Below are positions 34,699 through 42,753 of a DNA stretch of 64,000 nucleotides, piece after piece. Made by a program: the position numbers and the translations under genes. Position 1 is the stretch's first letter, and the number at the start of each line of letters is the position of its first letter. The DNA lies in assembly GCA_031553915.1 (NCBI GenBank), contig JAVBKT010000004.1, positions 124,001 through 188,000 on the forward strand, in the 5' to 3' direction. Source of the stretch: HGM13862 sp031553915. Lineage in GTDB: Bacteria; Bacillota; Dehalobacteriia; UBA4068. The notes beneath the pieces were generated by a model, which had not been told where the DNA came from, made no database searches, and worked only from the letters and a program-made list of their open reading frames with translations.

Positions 34699-35193
34699 TT
34701 GCCGCAAGCACTTATTGTTGCCGTAGTCGGATTAGCGGTGGTGGGGATATTTCTTGCTATCCGCGGTATTATCAGGCTTTTTCTGGAAGAAGAAAAAAAG
34801 CTGGCAATCTTTGCGATCATTTTCTTCGTGACCTTGCCTGCCTTGTTTCTTGTTGGTATTTTTCTCCCCGAAGATGTGCTGGGTGCAATCTGGATATATT
34901 TGCCGGTTTTTTTGCTGTTAGTTGTGTGGATTTGTTTTGGCTATTTTCTCGAGGCCTATTTAAAAAAAGAAAAGCAGCGCAAGGCTAACGGTGAAAAAAG
35001 AATTATTCCCACACGTCCGCCGCATTGTTTGCGCAATAATATCTTTCTTATTGCTATTGGCATAGCTATCTGGTGTTTTGGCGCGTTCGTCGGCTTTGGC
35101 AATAGGGGGATTCTAGAAACATGCACCATCTGTATCTCAATCTTCCTCGTGATCCGTGGCTGCGCTGCCTTATGGAAATATCGCGGCTTTTAA
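34699..35193 (+). CDS. Four-helix membrane protein of unknown function
   Basis: A 164-residue protein with about four transmembrane helices (about 5-25, 37-58, 64-86, 112-132, with a further hydrophobic stretch to 158) and a basic loop (KKEKQRKANGEKR). It starts at TTG behind a GGGAGG site, 48 bp after the A2M-like gene, so the two are probably co-transcribed. Cysteines in the C-terminal third (CTICIS) may be incidental. No family recognised. Confidence 0.65.
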   Translation: MPQALIVAVVGLAVVGIFLAIRGIIRLFLEEEKKLAIFAIIFFVTLPALFLVGIFLPEDVLGAIWIYLPVFLLLVVWICFGYFLEAYLKKEKQRKANGEKRIIPTRPPHCLRNNIFLIAIGIAIWCFGAFVGFGNRGILETCTICISIFLVIRGCAALWKYRGF

Positions 35194-35225
35194 TTCTATC
35201 AGCAAATGAAGAGGGTGAAAAATAA

Positions 35226-35243
35226 CCCCACCGTGAGGTGGGG
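35226..35243 (+). terminator. Terminator after the A2M-like operon
   Basis: CCCCACC/GGTGGGG stem (35226-35232 with 35237-35243), GTGA loop and a T-rich tail. On the other strand it also lies just past the signal peptidase stop. Confidence 0.8.
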
Positions 35244-35264
35244 CTTTCTATTATCCAAATAGTT

Positions 35265-36539
35265 TTATTTATAAATACTGCCAAAGCTGCTAAAGGGGAA
35301 AATCCTAAAGACGGCTTTACCGTGAATAAGATCTTTGTTGATGACGCCAACCTCTGCCGCCCGGCTGTCTCGGCTGACAGTACGGTTATCACCCATCACA
35401 AAGTAAAATCCATCCGGAATAACCATGCGTATCTCGCCATCTGTGTAAACACCGGAGGCAAGATAGGGCTCCTTTAATACTTGGCCGTCAATATAAACCG
35501 TGCCGTTTTCGATAATAATTTCTTCATTGGGCAAGCCGATAATACGCTTGACATAATCTTCGCCAGCAGTATCCGGCGCGTCAAAGACGATAATATCGCC
35601 CCGCTCAGGTTCGTTCAGCACATAGGCAATTTTGGCAGTGATAATATTATCCTTGTTGACCAGAGTTGCGTTCATAGATGTGCCGTCAACCTTGGTGATA
35701 TCGATAACATAGGCGCGCAGCACCAAAGCGAACAATAAAGCAATGAGGATGATTTTGAAATATGACCAGATTAATGCGCCTGCACTGGGGCGGGCGTTTT
35801 CCTCAGCCTGGGGTTGCGGGGCAACGATTGCTTGCTCTGCAAGATTAGCAGCGGGAGGGGGGGGCGCGGCTGCTGGCTGGACAAAATCAGCAAAGGCAGC
35901 GCGGGTAGTTGCCAGGCTGTTTTGGATTTGCGGTTGTTCATTGGTAAGCTTGTTGATTTGCTCTAAACAATCATCCAGCTTAGTTTTAAGATAGTCAATA
36001 TTGGCCTGGGTATGAAATAGCGTTTGCCTGCTGTTTTTGAGCAGCTGATGTTTTTCATAGGTGATCTCTAAGGTATCAAGCAAGGTTTTTGCCTGCACCG
36101 TAGAGGCGGCGGTATCAGCGGCAATCGCAGTATCTGTGGCTGTAGTAAAATCACCCCGTAGCTGTTCCGATTGATAGGTCAGCTGCTGGATCTCCGCTTC
36201 AAGCTGAGAGATTTTTACCTGCTCAGCAGCTAATATTTCTTCTGCTTTGCGAAGAGCAATGTTAAGGCTGTGGCTGACGGCGCTGCGGGCTTTAAAAGCG
36301 GCGCTGAAAACAGATTCCATTACATCAGTAGAAAAGAGTACCGGCGTCACGTAGATACTTTTATCTGGCGGAAATTGAGGCAAAAGTTGCTGCATTGTAT
36401 TATCATATACGGCAATATTGGCTTCCTTGGCATATTCCGCATAGTCAGCTTGGCTTGCAGCATTGTTGGCTAAGCTGATATAGGGATTAATCTCAGCGGA
36501 AGGATAGGGGAGTTCGTAGGGGCTGTCAAATCTGTTCAT
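35265..36539 (-). CDS. lepB: Signal peptidase I with a long N-terminal coiled-coil extension
   Basis: A 424-residue protein whose last 170 residues are a normal type I signal peptidase: one transmembrane helix (about 257-275), nucleophile Ser288 in VDGTSMNATL, general base Lys331 in DYVKRIIGLP, and the GDNRTVSRDSR box (383-393). Unlike usual 170-200 residue Gram-positive enzymes it carries about 250 extra residues before the helix: a Pro/Tyr-rich start (1-60), a coiled coil (about 95-215, with many Gln, Glu and Leu heptads) and a Pro/Ala-rich linker (221-240). By the usual topology that extension is cytoplasmic. It cleaves signal peptides; the coiled coil might tie it to the division site or secretion machinery. 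The start is supported by GAGG. Confidence 0.88.
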   Translation of the reverse strand: MNRFDSPYELPYPSAEINPYISLANNAASQADYAEYAKEANIAVYDNTMQQLLPQFPPDKSIYVTPVLFSTDVMESVFSAAFKARSAVSHSLNIALRKAEEILAAEQVKISQLEAEIQQLTYQSEQLRGDFTTATDTAIAADTAASTVQAKTLLDTLEITYEKHQLLKNSRQTLFHTQANIDYLKTKLDDCLEQINKLTNEQPQIQNSLATTRAAFADFVQPAAAPPPPAANLAEQAIVAPQPQAEENARPSAGALIWSYFKIILIALLFALVLRAYVIDITKVDGTSMNATLVNKDNIITAKIAYVLNEPERGDIIVFDAPDTAGEDYVKRIIGLPNEEIIIENGTVYIDGQVLKEPYLASGVYTDGEIRMVIPDGFYFVMGDNRTVSRDSRAAEVGVINKDLIHGKAVFRIFPFSSFGSIYK

Positions 36540-36681
36540 GTTTTTGCCTCAATAAATATATTATATAAAATTTCCCAATTAAGCTTTATTATATCACTAA
36601 TTACTATTATGATAAAGAAAATTTTTTAAAATATGCAGGGAAATCCCCACAAGATGCAAATAATATTGTATAATGGCGTAT

Positions 36682-37131
36682 ATGGAGAATACAAGAAAAC
36701 AAGTAATCATCTACACCGACGGCGCTTGCTCTGGTAATCCTGGCCCGGGAGGCTGGGGGGCAGTGCTGATTTATGGCCGCACGGAAAAGAAAATATCTGG
36801 CGCGGAAGCGCAAACAACCAACCAGCGGATGGAATTGATGGCAGCGGCGCGTGCCCTGCAAGCATTAAAGGCGCCGTGTGACGTCATCCTCTATAGCGAC
36901 AGCGCCTATCTGGTTAATGCTTTTAATCAGCACTGGCTGGATAATTGGCAGAAAAACGGCTGGTTAAACGCCAAAAAAAATCCAGTGGAGAACAAAACTC
37001 TCTGGATGGAGCTGCTGGAGGCAGCTAAACCCCATCATCTTTCTTGGCGCAAGGTCAAGGGACATGCCGGGGATAAATATAATGAAATATGTGATCAACT
37101 GGCACGTGACGCCATTAAGACATTGTCATAA
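36682..37131 (+). CDS. rnhA: Ribonuclease HI
   Basis: A 149-residue type I RNase H that degrades RNA in RNA-DNA hybrids. Catalytic carboxylates are visible: Asp in YTDGACSGNPGPGGWG, Glu in RMELMAA, Asp in LYSDSAYL and Asp in the C-terminal CDQLARD; the LSWRKVKGHAGDKYNE loop carries the conserved His. I start at ATG 36682, because the upstream ATG (36673) lies inside a TATAAT box (36669-36674); that box makes the transcript nearly leaderless, since 7 nt separate it from the start. No -35 box was recognised. The two corrinoid genes follow closely and may be co-transcribed. Confidence 0.94.
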   Translation: MENTRKQVIIYTDGACSGNPGPGGWGAVLIYGRTEKKISGAEAQTTNQRMELMAAARALQALKAPCDVILYSDSAYLVNAFNQHWLDNWQKNGWLNAKKNPVENKTLWMELLEAAKPHHLSWRKVKGHAGDKYNEICDQLARDAIKTLS

Positions 37132-37147
37132 GGGGATAAATTAGCAA

Positions 37148-37786
37148 ATGAGTGAGTATCAGCTTTTATTTGATGCAGTTTTGGACGGAGACGAGGATAT
37201 TGCTTTAGAGCAAGCGCAATTGCTGCTTGATCAAGGCTTGTCTCCGATAGATATTATCAATGACGGTTTGATTGGCGCCATGGCTGAAGTAGGCCGGCTA
37301 TTTAAAGAAGAAGAGCTTTTTCTGCCAGAGGTGATGATGGCAGCGGAAGCTGTAGCTGTGACCATTGAGATGTTGCAGCCCTTTATCCAAGGGGATTTTG
37401 AATCCAAAGGCATTATTGTCATTGGTACTGTTAAGGGTGATATTCACGATATTGGCAAAAACCTGGTGGCTTTATTAATGTCCAGCAATGGCTACACTGT
37501 GCATGATTTGGGTAACGATGTTGCCCCGGAAACCTTTGTTGCGGCAGCCAAAGAGCATGATGCGGATATTGTTGCGCTGTCGGCTTTGCTGACCACGACT
37601 ATGGTCAGTATGGAAGAGACAGTTGTAGCTTTTGAAGAGGCCGGGTTACGCGATAAGGTTAAGATTATTATCGGAGGCGCACCGGTGACAGCGGAATATG
37701 CTGAAGAAATTGGGGCAGACGGCTATTCGGAGGATGCTCAGGGTGCGGTTGAACTGGCTAGACGACTATTGGAGGCAAAAGAATAA
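37148..37786 (+). CDS. Corrinoid (B12-binding) methyl-carrier protein
   Basis: A 212-residue methyltransferase-cognate corrinoid protein. The N-terminal helical cap (about 1-85, methionine-synthase B12-1-like) precedes a Rossmann B12 domain with the base-off ligand motif GDIHDIGKN (His100) and the SALLTTTM and IGGAPVT loops. It shuttles methyl groups between methylated substrates and tetrahydrofolate. It abuts the next gene (stop TAA directly followed by ATG), indicating a two-component unit. The substrate-specific methyltransferase (MtxB) and reductive activator are not in the window. Confidence 0.9.
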   Translation: MSEYQLLFDAVLDGDEDIALEQAQLLLDQGLSPIDIINDGLIGAMAEVGRLFKEEELFLPEVMMAAEAVAVTIEMLQPFIQGDFESKGIIVIGTVKGDIHDIGKNLVALLMSSNGYTVHDLGNDVAPETFVAAAKEHDADIVALSALLTTTMVSMEETVVAFEEAGLRDKVKIIIGGAPVTAEYAEEIGADGYSEDAQGAVELARRLLEAKE

Positions 37787-38584
37787 ATGATTATTGGTGA
37801 GTTGATTAATTCCAGCCGCAAGGCGATCAAACCCCTGGTTGAAGGCTATGATGCTGAGGCCCTGATTGCTATTGGCCAAACTGAGGCAGCTGCTGGCGCG
37901 GAATTTATTGATCTGAATTGCGGAACTTTCGTCCATGATGAGGCGGAGCGTCTAACCTGGCTGGTCGAGAAGGTCGGCAACGTGTTGGACATGCCCCTTT
38001 GTCTGGATAGTCCCGATCCACGGGCGCTAAGGGCAGCGCTGCCGCTGGTCAAAAACCCGGTGATGATTAATTCCATCAGCGCCGAAGAAGAGCGCTTTGC
38101 TGATATTTTGCCGCTGGCTTTGGAATATCAGGCCAAGCTGGTAGCGCTTTGCATGGACGGGGACTCAATCCCGCAAACAGCAGAGGCCCGCTACGCTATT
38201 GGCTCCCGGCTGATTGATAAATTAACCAATGCAGGGATGTTGCTGAGCGATATTTATTTAGACCCGATGGTACAGCCTGTTTCCGTATCCAAAGAGGGCG
38301 CGCAGGTTATCCTGGAGACAGTGCGGAAGATTCGCGCTGCTTATCCGGAAGTTAATTGTGTTTGCGGCCTCTCCAATATTAGTTTTGGCTTGCCCAACCG
38401 CAAAATTATTAACCGCTATTTTTTGGCTCAGGCAGTAGCAGCGGGTATGGATAGCTTTATTCTTGATCCAACCGACAGACAACTGATGGGGTGCTATTTG
38501 ACCGCGCGCATGTTGGCCGGCGGCGACAAGGCCTATACCAAAGATTATCTCAAAGCTCACCGCCAGGGCTTGTTTGATATATAA
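37787..38584 (+). CDS. Methyltetrahydrofolate:corrinoid methyltransferase
   Basis: A 265-residue TIM-barrel pterin-binding protein of the MtgA/AcsE/DHPS-like family. The GAEFIDLNCG (about 37-46), CLDSPDP (68-74) and CGLSNISFGLPNR (about 190-202) segments match the methyl-THF-binding site of corrinoid methyltransferases. It transfers the methyl group between the upstream corrinoid protein and tetrahydrofolate, feeding one-carbon metabolism. It follows the corrinoid gene without a gap and uses a GGAGG inside that gene's end. The terminator at 38616 closes the operon. Specific substrate chemistry cannot be read from this pair alone. Confidence 0.88.
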   Translation: MIIGELINSSRKAIKPLVEGYDAEALIAIGQTEAAAGAEFIDLNCGTFVHDEAERLTWLVEKVGNVLDMPLCLDSPDPRALRAALPLVKNPVMINSISAEEERFADILPLALEYQAKLVALCMDGDSIPQTAEARYAIGSRLIDKLTNAGMLLSDIYLDPMVQPVSVSKEGAQVILETVRKIRAAYPEVNCVCGLSNISFGLPNRKIINRYFLAQAVAAGMDSFILDPTDRQLMGCYLTARMLAGGDKAYTKDYLKAHRQGLFDI

Positions 38585-38615
38585 GAATCAATTAATAAAA
38601 TAAGAGTGTGGTGAA

Positions 38616-38655
38616 AAAAGAAGGTTTGGGAAGTATCTTTTCCAAACCTTCTTTT
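38616..38655. terminator. Bidirectional terminator between the corrinoid operon and the lipoprotein gene
   Basis: A 14-bp stem (AAAAGAAGGTTTGG / CCAAACCTTCTTTT) with A-rich and T-rich flanks, in the convergent gap. Confidence 0.85.
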
Positions 38656-38687
38656 GGTATATAAGGCTAATTAGTTGCGCTGATGGT

Positions 38688-39248
38688 TTATTCAAAAAGT
38701 GACCAGGCGGTATCACCGCGCACGTATTGCAGGGCGCCAATCTCAGTCGTCGCTGCGATTTCTCCGATTACAATATCCTGCGAAAAGATGTTCTCCATCG
38801 GCTGGTATTCCTGTATCGAATATGTCAGCGTGGGAATATCAATGTAACAGGTCTCGCCCCTGGTCTCTGTTTCGACATCATAATCATAGAGCATGATGGT
38901 TTGTCCATCACTGCTGACATCAACAGCAATACCATGGCTGCCCTGGACACTGCCGACCTGGCCGTTACTTTTGACAAAATCGACAGAAAAGGTGATTTGC
39001 TTAGTCCCCAAATCATAACCAAACAGCCCAAAGTATCCGTAGAAGATAATGTTTTCGTCGCTTTCATAACAGATAATGATGCCTATTCCAGGAGTTACCT
39101 CCAAGTCTAAGTTATCAACGGCAATTTCGGAGATACTGGGATTATTCGCCTTTTCGCCATCCGTAGAATCAGGGGAACAGGCAGTACACATTACTATGAT
39201 GGCTATCATGGTCAGCGCCATAATTGCAGATTTAGTAATTTTCAGCAT
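38688..39248 (-). CDS. Lipoprotein next to the sortase gene
   Basis: A 186-residue lipoprotein with lipobox CTAC (Cys24) and an acidic beta-rich mature domain. The remaining stretches (GYFGLFGYDLG, GETCYIDIPTLTYSIQ) match no family I know; they read like strands of a small surface or beta-propeller-like domain. It lies 24 bp after the class B sortase gene, so the two are likely co-expressed. No sortase sorting signal (LPxTG/NPxTG plus helix) is visible, so it is not itself a predicted substrate. Confidence 0.65.
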   Translation of the reverse strand: MLKITKSAIMALTMIAIIVMCTACSPDSTDGEKANNPSISEIAVDNLDLEVTPGIGIIICYESDENIIFYGYFGLFGYDLGTKQITFSVDFVKSNGQVGSVQGSHGIAVDVSSDGQTIMLYDYDVETETRGETCYIDIPTLTYSIQEYQPMENIFSQDIVIGEIAATTEIGALQYVRGDTAWSLFE

Positions 39249-39272
39249 AAAAATCCCCCTATGCGCTTTTTA

Positions 39273-40121
39273 TTAATTGACTTTCTTGGCGACTACTACC
39301 AACCGGCCTTCATTGACATGATAATAGCAGGTAGAAAGTGTTAAAAGCTGGTCTCCCCACTGTGCGCTCTTGCCGGTATCATATTCCGCCAGGGCCATCA
39401 CATTATTCAGATAATAGTTAAAATCAGCCTCATTGTCGATATATCCCCAGATATAGTAGCGGAAAACAGGGTCGTTATGATAATATATCTGCGAGCGGAA
39501 GACGGCAATAACCTCGTACTCGCCTTTTTCATAGATAGTATCAAACTGAATAGTTTGATGCGTCTCATAGAAGCTCTGGTTCAGGTAGTTGGGCAATTGG
39601 CCGAACATCGATTTGTTGATCATATTATGCGCGTAGACCAAAAAATTAGCAGAGGGAAATAGTACATCGCTGTTGGCATCAAGAAAAGGTGTGCCCGCAT
39701 ACTTATAATTACCGCTGAAATCGCGGTGCAGATAATATTCCGGGTCTCCGCTGGTTTGCATGACCGCATAGTCGATATTGGTATCGGCAATTTTGATCCA
39801 GCCAATCATATCACGGTTTTGCTGGTGAAGAGCAGCGTATTCAGAAAGGACATCAGGAACAGGCTTGTCGGTTCCTGCCGTATGCGCGGCGGGGTTTCTT
39901 TCATTAGCCCGGGAAATGCTTATCGATACCCACTGCGGCCATTCTGATACCGGATATCTGTCTGCATAGTTAAATGCAGCCCGTTCTGTCTGGTTGATGG
40001 CAAAAACATGTATGCGCAGAGAAATATCATACTCACGCCAATATAAAAGAACAAAAATAGTGCTGCTGGCAATAAATATCAGAACCAAAAGGCCAAGCAC
40101 TATTTTTCTGCTTGTTTTCAT
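39273..40121 (-). CDS. Class B sortase
   Basis: A 282-residue membrane-anchored transpeptidase. One N-terminal helix (about 8-28) is followed by the sortase barrel with catalytic His165 (VYAHNM), Cys265 (TLSTCYYH) and Arg273 (EGRLVVVAKK), the class B order and spacing. It would attach surface proteins carrying a sorting signal to peptidoglycan or link pilins. No LPxTG-like substrate was found in this window. The gene follows pilT by about 100 bp, a gap containing a possible promoter and a perfect 13-bp tandem repeat, so its link to the pilus-like genes is positional. Confidence 0.92.
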   Translation of the reverse strand: MKTSRKIVLGLLVLIFIASSTIFVLLYWREYDISLRIHVFAINQTERAAFNYADRYPVSEWPQWVSISISRANERNPAAHTAGTDKPVPDVLSEYAALHQQNRDMIGWIKIADTNIDYAVMQTSGDPEYYLHRDFSGNYKYAGTPFLDANSDVLFPSANFLVYAHNMINKSMFGQLPNYLNQSFYETHQTIQFDTIYEKGEYEVIAVFRSQIYYHNDPVFRYYIWGYIDNEADFNYYLNNVMALAEYDTGKSAQWGDQLLTLSTCYYHVNEGRLVVVAKKVN

Positions 40122-40136
40122 AGGTGCTCCTCATTT

Positions 40137-40162
40137 TTTCTATAATATATTTCTATAATATA
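40137..40162. repeat. Perfect 13-bp tandem repeat with -10-like elements
   Basis: TTTCTATAATATA occurs twice in a row (40137-40149, 40150-40162) just upstream of the sortase gene, giving overlapping -10-like sequences and possible slippage variation in promoter strength. A TTGAAA-type -35 candidate lies 16-18 bp further upstream on the minus strand. Confidence 0.6.
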
Positions 40163-40224
40163 TAGGGTATTATTTCTTTCAACTGATAAACAATCCTCAA
40201 AAAGAGCTGAACGTAAATGCTCGC

Positions 40225-41307
40225 TTATAGGCCCAGTTTTCTTTGCATTTGCTCAGTATTAACTGCATATTTCAAAGCGGTGTCTACAGTAATTTTTCCG
40301 GACTGATAAAGGTTATAGATAGAAACATCCATGCTGATCATGCCCTCTGCCGCAGATGTTTGAATAATATTATCTATCTGGAAGGTTTTTCCTTCGCGAA
40401 TCATATTGCGAATGGCTCCGGTAACATGCATGATTTCAAAGGCGGGAATAAGATTGCCCTCAAGATCAGGCAGCAATTGCTGTGAGACGACAGAATTAAG
40501 CAGCATGGAAAGCTGCACGCGGATTTGTTGCTGCTGATGAGGAGGGAAGACGTCGATTATACGGTCAATAGTATTGACTGCGCCCACTGTGTGCAGGGTA
40601 GAAATTAACAAATGCCCTGTCTCAGCAGCGGTCATCGATACTTTGATTGTCTCAAAATCGCGCATTTCGCCCAGGAGGATAACATCCGGGGCCTGGCGCA
40701 GGCAGGCGCGCAGCGCGTCAATATAGCTTTCCGTATCAAGGCTGATTTCTCTTTGGCTGACAATACTTTTGTCATTACGGTGCAAAAATTCAATGGGGTC
40801 TTCCAGGGTGATGATATGGCAATTGCGGTTATGATTGATGGTATCAATAATACAGGCCAGTGTGGTGGATTTACCGCCGCCGGCAGGCCCTGTTACCAGC
40901 ACCATACCATTGGAACGGTGGCCGATTTTGATCACGTCATCAGGAATACCCATGCTGCGGTAATCAGGAATATTAAAGAACACTACCCGGATAACCGTGG
41001 CCATAGAGCCGCGCTGATGATAAGTATTAATCCTAAAACGAGAAAGATTTTTGATCGAGAGGGAGAAGTCATCGTCACCGACTGCTTCGTAATGTTCCAT
41101 ACCCCGGTTGGCCAACTGATACAGCTCGCTGATCAGCTTTTGCGATTGGGAAGGGAATATTGTTTCTGCACCAATCGGCTTAATGACGCCGCCGACTTTG
41201 ATGCACACAGGCATACCGGCAATAATAAAGATATCTGATGCCCGCTCTGATACCGCCTGCTCCAGGTATTGCATAACCTCTGTTTCAATTATGTCCATCT
41301 CTGTCAT
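40225..41307 (-). CDS. PilT-type twitching ATPase
   Basis: A 360-residue hexameric ATPase of the type IV pilus family. Walker A is GPAGGGKST (140-148), the Asp box and Walker B DVILLGEMRD (208-217) follow, and the diagnostic PilT signature AIRNMIREGKTF is near 303-314, indicating a retraction-type enzyme rather than a PilB/GspE extension ATPase. There is no N-terminal extension of the PilB type and no zinc cluster. It is the downstream end of a pilC-pilin-like operon, with the upstream gene ending about 30 bp away and a GGAGA site. No extension ATPase lies nearby, which is unusual. Confidence 0.9.
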   Translation of the reverse strand: MTEMDIIETEVMQYLEQAVSERASDIFIIAGMPVCIKVGGVIKPIGAETIFPSQSQKLISELYQLANRGMEHYEAVGDDDFSLSIKNLSRFRINTYHQRGSMATVIRVVFFNIPDYRSMGIPDDVIKIGHRSNGMVLVTGPAGGGKSTTLACIIDTINHNRNCHIITLEDPIEFLHRNDKSIVSQREISLDTESYIDALRACLRQAPDVILLGEMRDFETIKVSMTAAETGHLLISTLHTVGAVNTIDRIIDVFPPHQQQQIRVQLSMLLNSVVSQQLLPDLEGNLIPAFEIMHVTGAIRNMIREGKTFQIDNIIQTSAAEGMISMDVSIYNLYQSGKITVDTALKYAVNTEQMQRKLGL

Positions 41308-41339
41308 GATCTATCTCCTTTAAGTACTAATACCTACAT

Positions 41340-41798
41340 TTAATCCAGCCATACATTAAAATCATCAACTGCTTCCCATTCTGACGCCAGCTCTATCTGC
41401 CATTTGAGAATGTCAAAGCTGGCGCTGGCTTGGTCATAGCTGAGGATAACAGATAATTGCTGCGCATCATCCATCGGTACAAAATAGGCAATATGGCTGC
41501 TGCTGCCCTCTTCATTGGCAGTGATCGCAATATCATCGATAGTAGCGGGGATGGCGTCATTTGTTGTCATGGCGCTGCGCAGGGCGGAAAAAACATGTTC
41601 AGCCTGCGCATCCGCCGCGTAATAAGCAGAAATAGACGCAGCTGTTTTCGCGGCAAGATCATTTTCCGCCTTGGCTGAAGAAAGGGTCAAAAGGGCGAAA
41701 ATGGTCAGGCAGAGTACGGCAAAAATCAAAATAAGGGAAACGCTGCCAGTGCCAATACCGCTTTTGCTGGATTTTTTGTTTTCAACAGGCGCGCTCAT
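41340..41798 (-). CDS. Pilin-like membrane protein (pseudopilin 4)
   Basis: A 152-residue protein with a short basic N-terminus, one hydrophobic helix (about 22-45, GSVSLILIFAVLCLTIFALL) and a soluble extracellular domain (about 50-152). The helix and length resemble a type IV pilin, but the position-5 glutamate of true pilins is missing and the KSGIGTG lead-in only loosely matches a prepilin peptidase site. Its start overlaps the previous gene's end by one base (TAATG), so it is translationally coupled to the pilC cluster. Probably a minor pilin or assembly factor. Confidence 0.65.
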   Translation of the reverse strand: MSAPVENKKSSKSGIGTGSVSLILIFAVLCLTIFALLTLSSAKAENDLAAKTAASISAYYAADAQAEHVFSALRSAMTTNDAIPATIDDIAITANEEGSSSHIAYFVPMDDAQQLSVILSYDQASASFDILKWQIELASEWEAVDDFNVWLD

Positions 41799-42238
41799 TA
41801 TTGCACCTCCCTGGCTACGACAGGAAGCTTAAAAATAGCGCTGCTGGCATCCTTTGGCGTTGATGTTTGCACAGTAATAGTCGCCGTAAACAGGTCGTCA
41901 GCAGGAGAGCTTTCTTCTTTGATCAGCATTTGATATTTGGCGTCATCGCTGTCACAAACCAGCCAGTTTTTATCATAAGAGATCACAATAGAGCCACTGT
42001 CGCTGTCTGCATTATAGCTGTTGTCATCATCAAGGATATTTGCGGTTTGTTCCATATCGCCATGGCTGGCCTTAAAGGCCTCGGCGCCGTTTTGCGCCAC
42101 CATTAGAGCATAGTTTAAGTCGCCGCTATCATCAGACATATTGCTGGAGCCGACAAAAAGCTGCACACAAACAGCTGCGGTGAGAGCGAAAAAAAGGATA
42201 GCTAGAATTTGCTCGGTGAGGAAGACGGAAAACTTCAT
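41798..42238 (-). CDS. Pilin-like membrane protein (pseudopilin 3)
   Basis: A 146-residue protein with an N-terminal helix (about 9-30, TEQILAILFFALTAAVCVQLF) carrying a glutamate close to the pilin position-5 Glu and a soluble domain rich in Asp/Ser. There is no long leader; it begins MKFSVF. The ATGA overlap with the preceding gene couples its translation. It is the most pilin-like of the four small proteins in this operon in its charged position, but the processing site is not clear. Confidence 0.65.
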   Translation of the reverse strand: MKFSVFLTEQILAILFFALTAAVCVQLFVGSSNMSDDSGDLNYALMVAQNGAEAFKASHGDMEQTANILDDDNSYNADSDSGSIVISYDKNWLVCDSDDAKYQMLIKEESSPADDLFTATITVQTSTPKDASSAIFKLPVVAREVQ

Positions 42239-42750
42239 ATTTGCACTCCTTCCTCGCTGCGGGGCAAAATGATCATGCTCATCGGATTGCCGCTGCTATC
42301 CACACAGGTTATCTTGAGTAGACCATTATCATCCAAAAACTCAAAATCCAGTGCTTGCGCCTCAAGAATTTTGGTGCCGTCTGAGGGGTTAAACTCGAGA
42401 CCCTTTTCGCAGAACATTTCATATACCCAGCCGTCGCTCAGGTATATCATCGTATGATAAGTATAGTCGCCAAAATGCTGCTCCAAATAGAGCGTTTCGA
42501 TTTCGGCAATCTCTTCATAGCCAATGTAGGGGCCAATTTTAACATCATCCAGGGTATCGTTGTGGCGAATTTTGGCCTCAATATAGGCCAGCGCCATCCT
42601 TTGATCCCAGGCAGCCTCATTACGCGCGGCAACATCCCGGTACACTCTGGCGCCCAGCATGAGAACCATTAAAACCGCAGCAGCAAAAGCGCAAAAAATC
42701 AAAAGGCTAAAAACACTGCCAAGTCTATTTTCTCCTTGCGATTTAATCAT
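42235..42750 (-). CDS. DUF4860-like pilin-like protein (pseudopilin 2)
   Basis: A 171-residue protein with basic leader NRLG followed by a hydrophobic helix (about 13-35, SVFSLLIFCAFAAAVLMVLML) and an extracellular domain. The sequence resembles DUF4860 proteins that accompany pilT/pilC genes in some Clostridia; this resemblance is from memory. The Gly before the helix could be a prepilin peptidase site but +5 is Leu/Ser, not Glu. Start: GGGAGT site. It overlaps the next gene (ATGA) and follows pseudopilin 1 by 3 bp, so it sits in a tight operon. Confidence 0.7.
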   Translation of the reverse strand: MIKSQGENRLGSVFSLLIFCAFAAAVLMVLMLGARVYRDVAARNEAAWDQRMALAYIEAKIRHNDTLDDVKIGPYIGYEEIAEIETLYLEQHFGDYTYHTMIYLSDGWVYEMFCEKGLEFNPSDGTKILEAQALDFEFLDDNGLLKITCVDSSGNPMSMIILPRSEEGVQI

Positions 42751-42753
42751 CTT

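Noticed and set aside
34640..34700. A frameshift that would extend the A2M-like protein into the next gene
   Set aside because: The following frame encodes an unrelated membrane protein with its own GGGAGG site; no continuation of the beta domain in other frames.
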